From assembly GCF_026586625.1 (NCBI RefSeq), contig NZ_JAODIW010000010.1:248001-312000 (forward strand): a stretch of DNA of 64,000 bases, read 5' to 3'. A program made the translations under genes and the position numbers. This document shows positions 9,444-18,725 of this stretch, one piece after another. The stretch is from Halobium salinum. Its GTDB lineage: Archaea; Halobacteriota; Halobacteria; Halobacteriales; Haloferacaceae. Under the pieces are notes generated by a model that was not told the DNA's origin, searched no databases, and was given only the letters and a program-made list of their open reading frames with translations. Every line of letters starts with the position of its first letter. The stretch's first letter is position 1.

Positions 9444-10547
9444 TCAGCGGAGCCGCCACACCAGTTTGTTGACCGCCTCGCCCGTCCCGACCGCCCAGAG
9501 GTCCGAGGCGACGGCGTAGGTGAAGTACAGCGGCGAGGCGTCGGGTGCGACCTCCACGATTCGCACGCCGGCGGCGGACTGCCCTGGCTCGACGAGCTCG
9601 CCGTCGTAGGCCGGTCGCCCCTCGAACTCGCCCGGGAGTTCGAGTCGGCGGGCGAACGACCGACCGAGCGCGTCGGTGAGCGCCATCCCGCCGACCCCGC
9701 CCACGTCCGCGACGATGGGGATGGCGGAGTCGTTCGCCACCGAGAGGTCGACGACGGCGTACTCGACGCCCTCGGGTCTGTCGAACTCCGGCACCTCGTC
9801 GACGAACGCCACGTCCGCCACCCGCGCGGTGATGCCGGCGACGCGGGCCTCCTCGCCGACGCCGGGGACGTTCCGGAAGGTCTGAGTCAGCGTCGCGGGC
9901 GTCTCCGCGGCCGAGACCACGTCGACGGCCGCCTCCGGGAGCGCCTCGAAGTCGGCCGGCAGCCGGCGCACGGACGGCGTGACGTGCAACGTCGGCGCGG
10001 GAGCGTCGACCGGAATCTCGAACGTCGCCGTCGCGGTCTGCATCTCCCCGGGTGCGAGTGCGAGCCCGCCGAAGTTCGCGAGCAACTCGGGGCTGAAGAA
10101 GTCCTCTACGTCGTGGCGCTCGCCGGTCCCGTCGTCGAGTTCGAACGCGTCGAACCCCAGCGCGAGGTACGCGTCGTCGACGTTCCTGAAGGCATACCGG
10201 AGCCGGTAGAAGGTCATCCCCTCGTCCGGTTCGAGTTCGACGGTGCCGCGCTGGAGCGTCGGGATGGTCGTGGCCTCGGTGACGAGGAACTCGAGCGACG
10301 GATACTCGACGGTTTGCCCGACGATGGCGGCGTCGCCGCCGCCCGCGACGGCGTCCGTCCCGCCGCCGGCTACGTCACCGTCGGTCGCGCCGTCGCCGCT
10401 CGCCGTCGCGTTCCCCCCTGCGGACTCGTTCTCGCTCGCGTTTCCCGGCGACGGGTCGCCACCCCCGGCCCCACAGCCCGCCAGCGTCGCGACCGCCGCG
10501 ACCCCACCCGCCCGAACGAAGTCTCTCCTGGTGAATCGGGGTGTCAT
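9444..10547 (-). CDS. Tat-exported lipoprotein with DUF4352-like domains
   Basis: A 367-residue protein. The N-terminus has a twin-arginine motif (RRDFVRAGG) and a lipobox ending LAGC (about residue 25), so it should be exported folded and lipid-anchored. After a Gly/Asn/Asp-rich linker come two similar beta-sandwich halves with motifs such as YRLRYAFRNVDD and VVDLSVANDS, which fit DUF4352-type immunoglobulin-like domains. The role is unknown. Confidence 0.75.
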   Translation of the reverse strand: MTPRFTRRDFVRAGGVAAVATLAGCGAGGGDPSPGNASENESAGGNATASGDGATDGDVAGGGTDAVAGGGDAAIVGQTVEYPSLEFLVTEATTIPTLQRGTVELEPDEGMTFYRLRYAFRNVDDAYLALGFDAFELDDGTGERHDVEDFFSPELLANFGGLALAPGEMQTATATFEIPVDAPAPTLHVTPSVRRLPADFEALPEAAVDVVSAAETPATLTQTFRNVPGVGEEARVAGITARVADVAFVDEVPEFDRPEGVEYAVVDLSVANDSAIPIVADVGGVGGMALTDALGRSFARRLELPGEFEGRPAYDGELVEPGQSAAGVRIVEVAPDASPLYFTYAVASDLWAVGTGEAVNKLVWRLR

Positions 10548-10641
10548 CTTCGAGCGGAGTACGCAATCGTCGATTATAGGCTTTGTACGGTGAGGTGTCC
10601 TCCGAACCGAACGTCACGGGAGCCGGAGAGTCGGCCGGAGG

Positions 10642-10776
10642 TCACTGGAGGTACGACGGGTCCTCCGCGTCGCACGTCTTCTCGTGCTGTCGGGCGTCAT
10701 CCTGGGCGTCGAAGAGGAGGCCGCACTTCTCGCACTCGTACCACGTCGCCTCCTCCTTCTGGGTCGTGGTGACCAT
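10642..10776 (-). CDS. Small C2HC-type zinc-finger protein
   Basis: A 44-residue protein starting MVTTTQKEEATWY, with CEKCGLLF followed by H and C (about residues 34 and 38), giving a CxxC...HxxxC finger. Longer upstream extensions are rich in Arg and lack family character, so the ATG at 10776 is preferred. Matching microproteins are widespread in haloarchaea; the function is unknown. Confidence 0.7.
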   Translation of the reverse strand: MVTTTQKEEATWYECEKCGLLFDAQDDARQHEKTCDAEDPSYLQ

Positions 10777-10914
10777 ACGCACACCTCGGACGGGGCGGAA
10801 CAAAACGGTTGCCCCACCCGTGACGGCGCCGGACCGAGCCGAGCGCAAACCCGCGGTGACGGGGTCGCCTCCCCGGGGCCAACGCTAAAGCGGGGGCCAC
10901 GCCAACGGTCGGCC

Positions 10915-13344
10915 ATGAGCGACGATTCCGGACTCGAACTCAGCGTCCGCGGCGCCGAGAAGCGCGACGCGGGCCGGGGAATCGCCCGGCTCCCGCAGTC
11001 GGCGATGCAGGCGCTCTCCGTCATCAGCGGCGACACCGTCGTCGTCGCCGGCGAGCGCGAGACGGTGGCGAAGGTGTGGCCCGGCCGCGGCCTCGCCGAG
11101 GAGGGGACGGTGCTCGTCGACGCCGACACGCGTGGCAACGCGGGGGTCCACATCGGCGACACCGTTCGGGTCAGAAAAGAGGACGTCGAGGAGGCGGACG
11201 CCGTCACCCTCGCCGCCCCCGACGACCTCTCGAACACGAGCCGGGACGTCGTCGTCGAGGCCGTCCGGCGCGAACTGCTGAACCGCCCGCTCCACGCCGA
11301 GGAGCGGGTTCGCATCGAACGTCTCGGCGGCAGTGCGTTCGTGGTCGAGCGCACCTCTCCCGACGGAATCGTGAGCGTCACCGACGAGACGCGCGTGGAG
11401 GTGGCCTTCGCCGACGACACGGTCCGCTCCGGGTCCGGGCCGGGCGCCGGGTCGCGGACGACGGGAACGGGGTCGGCCCCGAGTTCCACCTCGTCCTCGT
11501 CTTCGGCCTCGAACGTCGACGGGGCGTCGGGAGCGGGGTCCTCCGGCGGCGGCCGAGCATCGGGAGCGGGGGCAGGGGCAGGGTCCACGTCGGAGTCGGG
11601 GAGGGCCGCCAACCACCAGCGCACGGGCGTCAGCTACGAGGACATCGGCGGGCTGGACGAAGAACTCGAACTCGTTCGCGAGATGATAGAGCTCCCCCTC
11701 TCCGAGCCGGAGCTGTTCACTCGGCTCGGCGTCGAACCGCCGAAGGGCGTCCTCCTCCACGGGCCGCCCGGCACGGGGAAGACGCTCATCGCGAAGGCCG
11801 TCGCCAACGAGGTCGACGCGCACTTCATCTCCGTCTCGGGGCCCGAAATCGTCTCGAAGTACAAGGGAGACAGCGAGGAGCGCCTGCGCGAGACGTTCGC
11901 CGAGGCCCGGAACGAGGCGCCCACCGTCGTCTTCTTCGACGAAATCGACTCCATCGGCGGGAAGCGCGACGAGGGCGGCGACATGGAGGACCGCATCGTC
12001 GGCCAACTCCTCTCGCTGATGGACGGTCTGGAGGGCCGTGGCGAGGTCGTCGTCATCGGCGCCACGAACCGCGTCGACGACCTCGACCCGGCGCTCCGAC
12101 GCGGCGGGCGCTTCGACCGCGAAATCGAAATCGGCGTCCCGGGCGAGGCCGGCCGGCGGGAGATTCTCGACGTCCACACCCGAAACATGCCCCTCGCGGA
12201 CGACGTGGACCTCGACCGCGTCGCCGACCGCACCTACGGGTTCGTCGGCGCCGACCTCGAGTCGCTGGCGAAGGAGGCGGCGATGACGGCGCTCCGACGA
12301 CTCCGTCGGGGGAGCGGACCCGAGAAACCCCGGAGCGTCGGCGTCGGCGACGGTGACCGGGGCGAGGACGAAGACGAGGGCGACGGCGCCGACGGGGAGT
12401 CGGCGGATGCGCACGGGGAGGGAGACGACGACACCCGGTCGGCGACCGGCATCGCCATCGACGACCTGCAGGTCACCCGGAGCGACTTCGACGCGGCCAT
12501 GGCGAGCGTCGAGCCCAGCGCGATGCGGGAGTACGTCGCCGAACAGCCGAGTACGACGTACGCCGACGTGGGCGGGCTGGACGAGGCGAAGGCGACGCTT
12601 CAGCGGTCGGTGACGTGGCCGCTGACCTACGGCCCGCTGTTCGACGCCGCCAACGCCGACCCGCCGACGGGCGTCCTCCTGCACGGCCCGCCGGGCACCG
12701 GGAAGACGCTGCTCGCGAAGGCCATCGCCGGCGAGACCGGCGTCAACTTCATCCACGTCGCCGGCCCCGAACTGCTCGACCGGTACGTCGGCGAGTCCGA
12801 GAAGGCCGTCCGGAAGGTGTTCGAGCGCGCCCGACAGGCCGCCCCGGCCATCGTCTTCTTCGACGAGATAGACGCCATCGCGACGACCAGAGACGGCGGC
12901 GGGAGCGACTCCGGCGTCGGCGAGCGCGTCGTCTCCCAACTCCTGACCGAACTCGACCGGCTCTCCGAGAACCCGAACCTCGTCGTCCTCGCGGCCACCA
13001 ATCGGAAGCCCGCGCTCGACCCGGCGCTCCTGCGGCCCGGCCGCCTCGAGTCCCACGTCGAAGTGCCGGCGCCCGACGAGGCCGGCCGCCGGAAGATATT
13101 CGCCGTCCACACCGCCGACAAGCCCCTCGCGGACGACGTGGACCTCGACGACCTCGCGAGCCGGACCGCGAACTACACCGGCGCCGACGTGCAGGCCGTC
13201 TGCCGGGAGGCCGCGATGCTCGCCATCAAGGACGTGACCGAGCGCTACGAGGGCGAGACGGCGAACGAGCACGCCGACGAGGTGGTGCTCCGCGACGAAC
13301 ACTTCGAGGCCGCGCTCGACACCGTGTCGCCGACGCTGGCCTGA
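10915..13344 (+). CDS. Cdc48/VAT-type AAA ATPase
   Basis: An 809-residue double-AAA ATPase. The N domain (about 1-170) has a double-psi beta-barrel start (RLPQSAMQALSVISGDTVVV). D1 has Walker A GPPGTGKT near residue 283 with DEIDSIGG, and D2 has Walker A near 591 with DEIDAIATT. The family unfolds substrates for the proteasome and remodels complexes. Two long low-complexity linkers are unusual: a Gly/Ser/Ala-rich one between N and D1 (about 172-235) and an acidic one between D1 and D2. No PAN-like coiled coil or HbYX tail is present. Confidence 0.93.
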   Translation: MSDDSGLELSVRGAEKRDAGRGIARLPQSAMQALSVISGDTVVVAGERETVAKVWPGRGLAEEGTVLVDADTRGNAGVHIGDTVRVRKEDVEEADAVTLAAPDDLSNTSRDVVVEAVRRELLNRPLHAEERVRIERLGGSAFVVERTSPDGIVSVTDETRVEVAFADDTVRSGSGPGAGSRTTGTGSAPSSTSSSSSASNVDGASGAGSSGGGRASGAGAGAGSTSESGRAANHQRTGVSYEDIGGLDEELELVREMIELPLSEPELFTRLGVEPPKGVLLHGPPGTGKTLIAKAVANEVDAHFISVSGPEIVSKYKGDSEERLRETFAEARNEAPTVVFFDEIDSIGGKRDEGGDMEDRIVGQLLSLMDGLEGRGEVVVIGATNRVDDLDPALRRGGRFDREIEIGVPGEAGRREILDVHTRNMPLADDVDLDRVADRTYGFVGADLESLAKEAAMTALRRLRRGSGPEKPRSVGVGDGDRGEDEDEGDGADGESADAHGEGDDDTRSATGIAIDDLQVTRSDFDAAMASVEPSAMREYVAEQPSTTYADVGGLDEAKATLQRSVTWPLTYGPLFDAANADPPTGVLLHGPPGTGKTLLAKAIAGETGVNFIHVAGPELLDRYVGESEKAVRKVFERARQAAPAIVFFDEIDAIATTRDGGGSDSGVGERVVSQLLTELDRLSENPNLVVLAATNRKPALDPALLRPGRLESHVEVPAPDEAGRRKIFAVHTADKPLADDVDLDDLASRTANYTGADVQAVCREAAMLAIKDVTERYEGETANEHADEVVLRDEHFEAALDTVSPTLA

Positions 13345-13556
13345 CGCCGGCGAGGTCGGCTAAACCGCCGTCGACGTGCTCGCCGAGGAGCCGCCCGAGG
13401 ACTCTCCCCTCGTCGGCCGCGAGAACGTCCTCGTCACGCCTACGGAGCCGGTACTCGGAGGCCTCCCGCGAGGAGCTGAACCGGGCCACGTCGCCGACGT
13501 GGCCCGCGTGGTCCGCGGCGACAAACCCTATGCGTCGACGGTCCTTCGCGGCGGGT

Positions 13557-13772
13557 ATGCAGGTCGACGACGAGACGAGACGCGCCGTCGCGTTCGGCGG
13601 AGCACTGGTGATGACGGGGGTCCTCCTGGTCGCGGTCGCGGTCGCCGTCTCGCTGACCGAGGCGCCCGGCGACGGGGTGCTCTTTCTCATGCCCTACTTC
13701 GTGGGTACCGTGGGCGCGTTCTTCCTGTTCGGCGGGGGCGTCGCCGTGGTTGGCAGACTCAGGCGTCGGTGA
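13557..13772 (+). CDS. Small two-helix membrane protein
   Basis: A 71-residue protein starting MQVDDETRRAVAFGGALVM, with two hydrophobic helices (about 12-32 and 43-65) and a positively charged C-terminal RLRRR. The start is the first ATG after a non-coding stretch. Function unknown. Confidence 0.6.
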   Translation: MQVDDETRRAVAFGGALVMTGVLLVAVAVAVSLTEAPGDGVLFLMPYFVGTVGAFFLFGGGVAVVGRLRRR

Positions 13773-13897
13773 ATCAGTCGACACCGCCGTCGGTACGTGG
13801 GTGGACCATCCGACACCGGCGGTTCCCGAGGCCAACCCGCCCTCCGAACTGTCGCCCCGAACGCCGGCTATTTGTGCCTCGGTGTCACCCCACCAGT

Positions 13898-14281
13898 ATG
13901 GACGACGACCTCCTGCCCGAGGAAGCCCGGGACCGACTGACGACGACCTGCCGGACCGCCGTCGGCGACAGCCTGCGCTCGCTGACGTACTTCAACCGCT
14001 TCGACTACCAGCAGTTGTACCTCCGCTCGGACCTCGAACGCGACGCCGACCTCAGCTCCTTCATCGGCAACGAGTGGCACGATTTCAAGACCACGCAGGA
14101 CGCGTACCGCGGCTCCGAACTCGGGGAGTATCGCTACACCATCCGCGTGTTCGAGAACGGCTACCTCGTCCGTATCACGCTCGAAGACTCGGGCGTGTTC
14201 GTGACGACGGACGGCATCACGATGCAGGACTTCGAGGCGTTGTCGGCGGCGGTGGTCGAGACGCTGAACGAGTGGGAGTGA
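13898..14281 (+). CDS. Conserved haloarchaeal protein (DUF7522-like)
   Basis: A 127-residue soluble acidic protein with alternating helices and strands, including SLRSLTYFNRFDYQQLYLR and YRYTIRVFENGYLVRITLED. It looks like a conserved haloarchaeal family of unknown function. It is a single gene with a start at the first in-frame ATG. Confidence 0.65.
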   Translation: MDDDLLPEEARDRLTTTCRTAVGDSLRSLTYFNRFDYQQLYLRSDLERDADLSSFIGNEWHDFKTTQDAYRGSELGEYRYTIRVFENGYLVRITLEDSGVFVTTDGITMQDFEALSAAVVETLNEWE

Positions 14282-14392
14282 AGCGACGCGTCGACGCGTC
14301 GGACACCGCGCCGACGTGTCGACGGCGAGATACAGCTATGCCGGCTCCCCGCCAATCGATACCGTCATGCACGGACGCGTCGGCGGTGACGA

Positions 14393-14719
14393 GTGGTGAG
14401 GTCGCAGTCGTGGCCCCGCAAGGTGAAGCGCGAGGTCGACTACATCACGGGGAGCCCGCTCGGACCGTTCAAGTGGCTGATGCGGGCCGTGCTCCGGACC
14501 GCGTTCGTCGTCGTCGCCCTCGGGGTTCCCATCCTGCTGTACAACGAGCCCGAACGGATGCGGGCGCTGGCGGACGGCCCCGTCGTGTTCGACGAGGTGC
14601 ACGGTCTCGCACTGAGCGTGCTGACGACGGAGCTGGGACTCCTCCTCGGTATCGTCGCGCTGCTGGCGTTCGTCGCGCCGTTCCTCCCGGACCGGCGGAC
14701 CGACGGAGGGCCGTACTGA
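14393..14719 (+). CDS. Small two-helix membrane protein
   Basis: A 108-residue protein with a basic N-terminus, a first membrane helix near residues 33-50 (TAFVVVALGVPILLY) and a second near 78-97 (ELGLLLGIVALLAFVAPFL). Two consecutive GTG codons compete as start. It converges on the helicase gene, with 8 bp between stops. Role unknown. Confidence 0.55.
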   Translation: MVRSQSWPRKVKREVDYITGSPLGPFKWLMRAVLRTAFVVVALGVPILLYNEPERMRALADGPVVFDEVHGLALSVLTTELGLLLGIVALLAFVAPFLPDRRTDGGPY

Positions 14720-14727
14720 CCCCGAAA

Positions 14728-17604
14728 TCAGTCCCAGAACGACTGCGTCCGCGCGTACTGGCGCTCCTGTGAGAGGATATCGCGGTAGAAGTCCTCCTCG
14801 TTCTCACGGAGCTTCGAGATGATGCGCGCCGCGTTGTGCGGACCGACCCCCCGAGCGGCCATCGCGACCACGGCCTGCTTCCCGTGGCCCTGCACGAGAC
14901 TCGCCGACTGGTACGCCCGTTCGGTCATGCGCTCCTGTTCCTCGTCCTTCTCGGGCGCGCGGACGGCCTTCACGACCTCCTCGGCCCACGGGTTGAGCGC
15001 GGCGATTCTCGTCGACCCGCAGTCGGGACACTCCGGCTGGTCGGGCACTCGCCGCACCTTCGTCTTGCGCTGCCAGTCCTGGCAGTGCAGACAGAAGAGG
15101 ATGACCCGGTCGTCCTGGATGCGCTCCTTGATGGCCTCGATGACGCTGGCGTCGGCGTTCTCGGGCACCAGCAACTCCCGGCCCGACGAGCGGCCCGCGA
15201 CCCCGATGGGGGTGCGCTCCCGCGCGGTGACGAGTTCGAGGTCACCGTCATGGAGTCGACGGAGCACGTCGGCGGTCTCCTCGACGGCGAGGTCGCGGTG
15301 GAACACCTCCCGGACCGCCTCGTCGTAGACGGGGGTATCTTTGAGCGCGGCCATGAGTCGGTCGGCGCCGAAGCGGCTGTTCCCCTGGTAGCGTTTGAGC
15401 GCGCCGAACTTCGCGGCCACCTGCGCGAGGGTGAACTTCAGCGAGTCGGAGTTCTTCAGCGCGAGTTCGAGCAGCGCCTCGACGTGGTCGGGGTCGGTCG
15501 ATTCGAGCACGTCGACCACGTCGTGCGGACCGGTCCGGGGCGGGACCTCCAACTCGATGCGGTAGGGGTCGACCTCCATCCCGACCGACGACCCGGTGCG
15601 CTGGCCGAGCAGGGCCGAGATGACTCGGCCGAGCGTCTCGTTCACTGTGTGCCCGAAAGCGGCGTCGACGACGACCGACCGGCCCTGTCCCTCGACGACG
15701 ACGCGGTCGTGGGTCGGCATCGGGTGTCCGGACGCCACCTGTCGCTCGACGGGTTCGAGCGCCGTCTCGACGGTGCGTTCGTCGCTCGGGTAGCGCCCGA
15801 GGAACTGCCGGGCTACGGAAGCGAGGTCGCCGCCGGACTCGAACTGCGGGGCGGCCACGTCACGCATCTCTCCGACCTCGCCGGCGACGGCCATCGGGAC
15901 CGGAATCTCGCGGCCGGTCCACGACGGCACCTCGCCGGCCGGGTCTTCGATGGGCGCGACGTTTACTCTCCCTTCCTCCTCGTCGATGTCGTTGATGCGC
16001 CACATCTCGCCGCGCTGGATGAACACCTCCCCCGGCTGGGCGAAGTTGACGACGAAGCGCTCGTCGAGGGTGCCTATCTGCCGCCGGGAGGACATGTCGT
16101 TGACCTCGTACGTCTCCTCGTCGGGAATCATCGAGAGGTTGGCGTAGAAGTACTGCCACGTCCCGCCCGACTTCTCGATGCGGTCGGCCTCCTCGTCGAG
16201 CCACACCAGCCGGCTCTTCGACACCTCGCGCACCACGTCGCGGAACGTCTCCTCGGTCAGGTCGCGGAACGGGTAGGCACGGGTGAGGAGTTCGTAGGCC
16301 TCTCTCGCCGAGACGTCGCCGACGTCCATCACCATCCCGACGATCTGGTTCGCGACCACGTCGAGGCTCCCGTGGTGGATGTTCGCGGGTTCGACCTCGT
16401 CGGCCTCGGCGCGGCGGGCGATGGCCAGCGCCTCCATCGTATCGTCTGGGCTGGCCGTGACCACGGTCCCGCGGCTGACGGCGCCCTCCCGGTGGCCCGC
16501 GCGCCCGACGCGTTGGAGCAGGCGGGCCACTTCACGAGGACTGTTGTACTGGACGACGTGGTCGACGCGCCCGACGTCGATGCCGAGTTCCATCGAGGAG
16601 GTGCAGATGAGGCCGTCCAGCTCGCCCGACTTGAACGCGTCCTCGACCTCGATGCGGGCGTCGGTCGACAGCGACCCGTGGTGGATACCGACCGGCTCGT
16701 CGATGGTCTTGAAGCGCGAGCCGAGCGCCTCGGCGGTCTGTCGGGTGTTGACGAATATCAGCGTCGACTCGTGCTCGCGCACGAGGTCCCGGATGACTCG
16801 GACGTGGCTCGCCACCTCGTCGTCGGTGGCGAGTTTCCCCGCCAGTCGCTCGTCCTCCGGCGTCACCTCGGGCCGGACGACGGTGAAGTCGACCGAACTC
16901 CCGGCGTCGACCTCCACGACCGCGTAGTCGCGGTCGGCGTTGTGGTCGGAGCGCCGAGGGTCGTCCTGGTACCCCGTGAGGAACTTCGCGACCTCTTCGG
17001 GGGAGCCGACGGTGGCGGAGAGGCCGATGCGCTGGAACGGCCCCGAGAGCACCTGGAGGCGTTCGAGCCCGACCGTCATCTGTGCCCCGCGCTTCGACGA
17101 GGCCAACTCGTGTACTTCGTCGACGACGACGTGGTGTACGTCCCGGAGGGCCTTCCGGAGCTTCTTCCCCGTCAGCATCGCCTGTAGCGTCTCGGGCGTC
17201 GTGACGAGCACGTCCGGCGGGTCGTCCGCCTGCTTGCTCCGCTGGTACTGGGTCGTGTCCCCGTGGCGCACCTGCACGTCGAGGTCGAGGTAGTCGCCCC
17301 ACCAGTCGAGACGCTCGCGCATGTCGCGGTTGAGCGCCCGGAGCGGGGTGATGTACAGCGCCGAGATGCCCTCTCGGGGGTCGGCCTCGGCGATAGAATC
17401 GAAGACGGGGAGCATCGCCGTCTCCGTCTTCCCCGTGCCGGTGGGCGCGAGGACGAGCGCGTTACGCCCCGCGGCGAGCGGCGGGATGGCCCGGCGCTGT
17501 GGCTCCGTCGGGGTGGAGAAGCCGCGCTCGGAGAGGGCGTCCCGGACGCGAGAGCCGAGGTGCGTGAACGCGTCCGCACCGTCGGCCAGCTCCTGTTTCG
17601 ACAT
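14728..17604 (-). CDS. Lhr-type superfamily 2 ATP-dependent helicase
   Basis: A 958-residue helicase. RecA domain 1 has the Q-motif region (STPTEPQRRAI), Walker A APTGTGKT at residues 53-60, DEVH, and SAT within IGLSATVGSPEE. Domain 2 has VGRAGHR, followed by winged-helix and Lhr-core domains. A C-terminal zinc-ribbon pattern (CLHCQDW...CPDCG) and a helical tail follow. Lhr-family helicases unwind DNA and RNA:DNA duplexes in repair. It lies downstream of the rpa operon on the same strand. Confidence 0.9.
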   Translation of the reverse strand: MSKQELADGADAFTHLGSRVRDALSERGFSTPTEPQRRAIPPLAAGRNALVLAPTGTGKTETAMLPVFDSIAEADPREGISALYITPLRALNRDMRERLDWWGDYLDLDVQVRHGDTTQYQRSKQADDPPDVLVTTPETLQAMLTGKKLRKALRDVHHVVVDEVHELASSKRGAQMTVGLERLQVLSGPFQRIGLSATVGSPEEVAKFLTGYQDDPRRSDHNADRDYAVVEVDAGSSVDFTVVRPEVTPEDERLAGKLATDDEVASHVRVIRDLVREHESTLIFVNTRQTAEALGSRFKTIDEPVGIHHGSLSTDARIEVEDAFKSGELDGLICTSSMELGIDVGRVDHVVQYNSPREVARLLQRVGRAGHREGAVSRGTVVTASPDDTMEALAIARRAEADEVEPANIHHGSLDVVANQIVGMVMDVGDVSAREAYELLTRAYPFRDLTEETFRDVVREVSKSRLVWLDEEADRIEKSGGTWQYFYANLSMIPDEETYEVNDMSSRRQIGTLDERFVVNFAQPGEVFIQRGEMWRINDIDEEEGRVNVAPIEDPAGEVPSWTGREIPVPMAVAGEVGEMRDVAAPQFESGGDLASVARQFLGRYPSDERTVETALEPVERQVASGHPMPTHDRVVVEGQGRSVVVDAAFGHTVNETLGRVISALLGQRTGSSVGMEVDPYRIELEVPPRTGPHDVVDVLESTDPDHVEALLELALKNSDSLKFTLAQVAAKFGALKRYQGNSRFGADRLMAALKDTPVYDEAVREVFHRDLAVEETADVLRRLHDGDLELVTARERTPIGVAGRSSGRELLVPENADASVIEAIKERIQDDRVILFCLHCQDWQRKTKVRRVPDQPECPDCGSTRIAALNPWAEEVVKAVRAPEKDEEQERMTERAYQSASLVQGHGKQAVVAMAARGVGPHNAARIISKLRENEEDFYRDILSQERQYARTQSFWD

Positions 17605-17718
17605 TCGACTTCGCTAGCGGTTTCTGGGGGTTAAGCCCTCCGCTCGCGGTACATTGGCGGCTGTAGGCCGGCGGAGATTCTCGGCGCCTCCCGACACCGA
17701 GAGTCTCCGAGCGGGTAC

Positions 17719-17850
17719 TCAGAAGTCGAGGAACCGGGCGCCGAGGCCGAGCAGGACGATGAGGATGCCCAGCACCGAGAGGCCCGGAATCGGGAGGCCG
17801 AAGACCGCGAGCAACAGCCCGATGACGACGACGATGGTGGATGCTTTCAT
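17719..17850 (-). CDS. 43-residue hydrophobic microprotein
   Basis: A reading frame MKASTIVVVIGLLLAVFGLP then GLSVLGILIVLLGLGARFLDF. It is nearly all membrane-spanning: either one long helix or two short ones around a Pro-Gly turn. It sits between the helicase and the phosphoesterase on the same strand. Codon use is haloarchaeal and the ATG is the only start. No function can be assigned. Confidence 0.5.
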   Translation of the reverse strand: MKASTIVVVIGLLLAVFGLPIPGLSVLGILIVLLGLGARFLDF

Positions 17851-17929
17851 CGGCTCGGTGTTCGCCCGCTTGCCCGTAAGGCGTTGGGGCCGAGAGGGCG
17901 TCGCCGAGACCGACGGCGGCCGCTCGCGT

Positions 17930-18724
17930 CTAGACGCGCCGATAATCCCCCAACCGCGTCCCGTCGAGCAGGTACGCCTCCGCCGACGCCAGCCCGTCGG
18001 GGAGGAACGGCGCGAGGAAGCCCTGACCGTCGACGTTCACCCACGTCCCGCCCGAACGGTCGTTGAACGCCGGGAAGACGACGAGTTCCGGGTCGTTCCA
18101 GTCGAGGTCGGCGGCGTCGACCTCGAAGTGTTCGGCGAACGGCTCCCGGCGAAGCGGGCCGCGGAGCCACGCGGGTTCGACGCGGCTCCCGCCCACCGAG
18201 TCGGTGAGCTTCACCGCGGGGTGTTCGTGGCCCATGCAGACGGTCGAGGCGGCGAGTACGTCCTCGCTCGGCCACGTGTGGCCGTGGACGAACGCCACGT
18301 CGCCGACGACGTGGCCGGCGCCGTCGCGGACGTCGAGACGGTCGCCGAACTCGTCGGCGACGCCGCCGTCGTGGTTCCCCTTCACGAGCGTGAACGGGAC
18401 GCGGTCGGTGACGGCGTCGACGAGGGCGTCGAGCTCCTCGCGCTCGTCGCCGCGGGAGGCGCCGATACGGTGGCCGAGGTCGCCGAGCACGACGAGACGG
18501 TCGGCGTCGGTTCGGTCGAGCAGGGCGAGCAGGCGGTCGCGGCGGGTGACGGCGTTGCTCTCCAATTCGACCCCGCGCTCGTAGCGCAGGGCGTCCTCGA
18601 TACCGGCGTGGTAGTCGGCGACGACGAGCGCCGTCTCACCGTCGTGGTCGCCGCCGAGGGTGGCGACGGCGGCCGGCTCGCCTGGGACGGGTTCGACCGC
18701 GGTGTGACTCCCCTCCACGGCCAC
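17930..18724 (-). CDS. rpe: Calcineurin-like phosphoesterase of the rpa operon
   Basis: A 264-residue metallophosphoesterase. Its metal-site motifs in order are DYHAG, GDLGH, GNHDGG, GHTW and GHEHPA. It follows the RPA-associated gene with one base between stop and start, so it is the third gene of that operon. The same order (rpa1, associated protein, phosphoesterase) is known in Haloferax. Start is a GTG. The substrate is unknown; a role in DNA end or nucleotide processing is inferred from context. Confidence 0.85.
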   Translation of the reverse strand: MAVEGSHTAVEPVPGEPAAVATLGGDHDGETALVVADYHAGIEDALRYERGVELESNAVTRRDRLLALLDRTDADRLVVLGDLGHRIGASRGDEREELDALVDAVTDRVPFTLVKGNHDGGVADEFGDRLDVRDGAGHVVGDVAFVHGHTWPSEDVLAASTVCMGHEHPAVKLTDSVGGSRVEPAWLRGPLRREPFAEHFEVDAADLDWNDPELVVFPAFNDRSGGTWVNVDGQGFLAPFLPDGLASAEAYLLDGTRLGDYRRV

Positions 18725-18725
18725 G

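Noticed and set aside
10885-13302. Open frame of more than 800 codons on the minus strand
   Set aside because: Antisense of the Cdc48 gene; long antisense frames are expected at high GC with this codon bias. Composition is Arg/Val/Gly-rich without motifs.
13345-13556. Minus-strand frame with a protein-like stretch (REASEYRLRRRDEDVLAADE)
   Set aside because: Runs into the antisense of Cdc48 and has no suitable start. Possibly a relic, but not supportable.
14836-17187. 783-codon frame on the plus strand
   Set aside because: Antisense shadow of the Lhr-type helicase.
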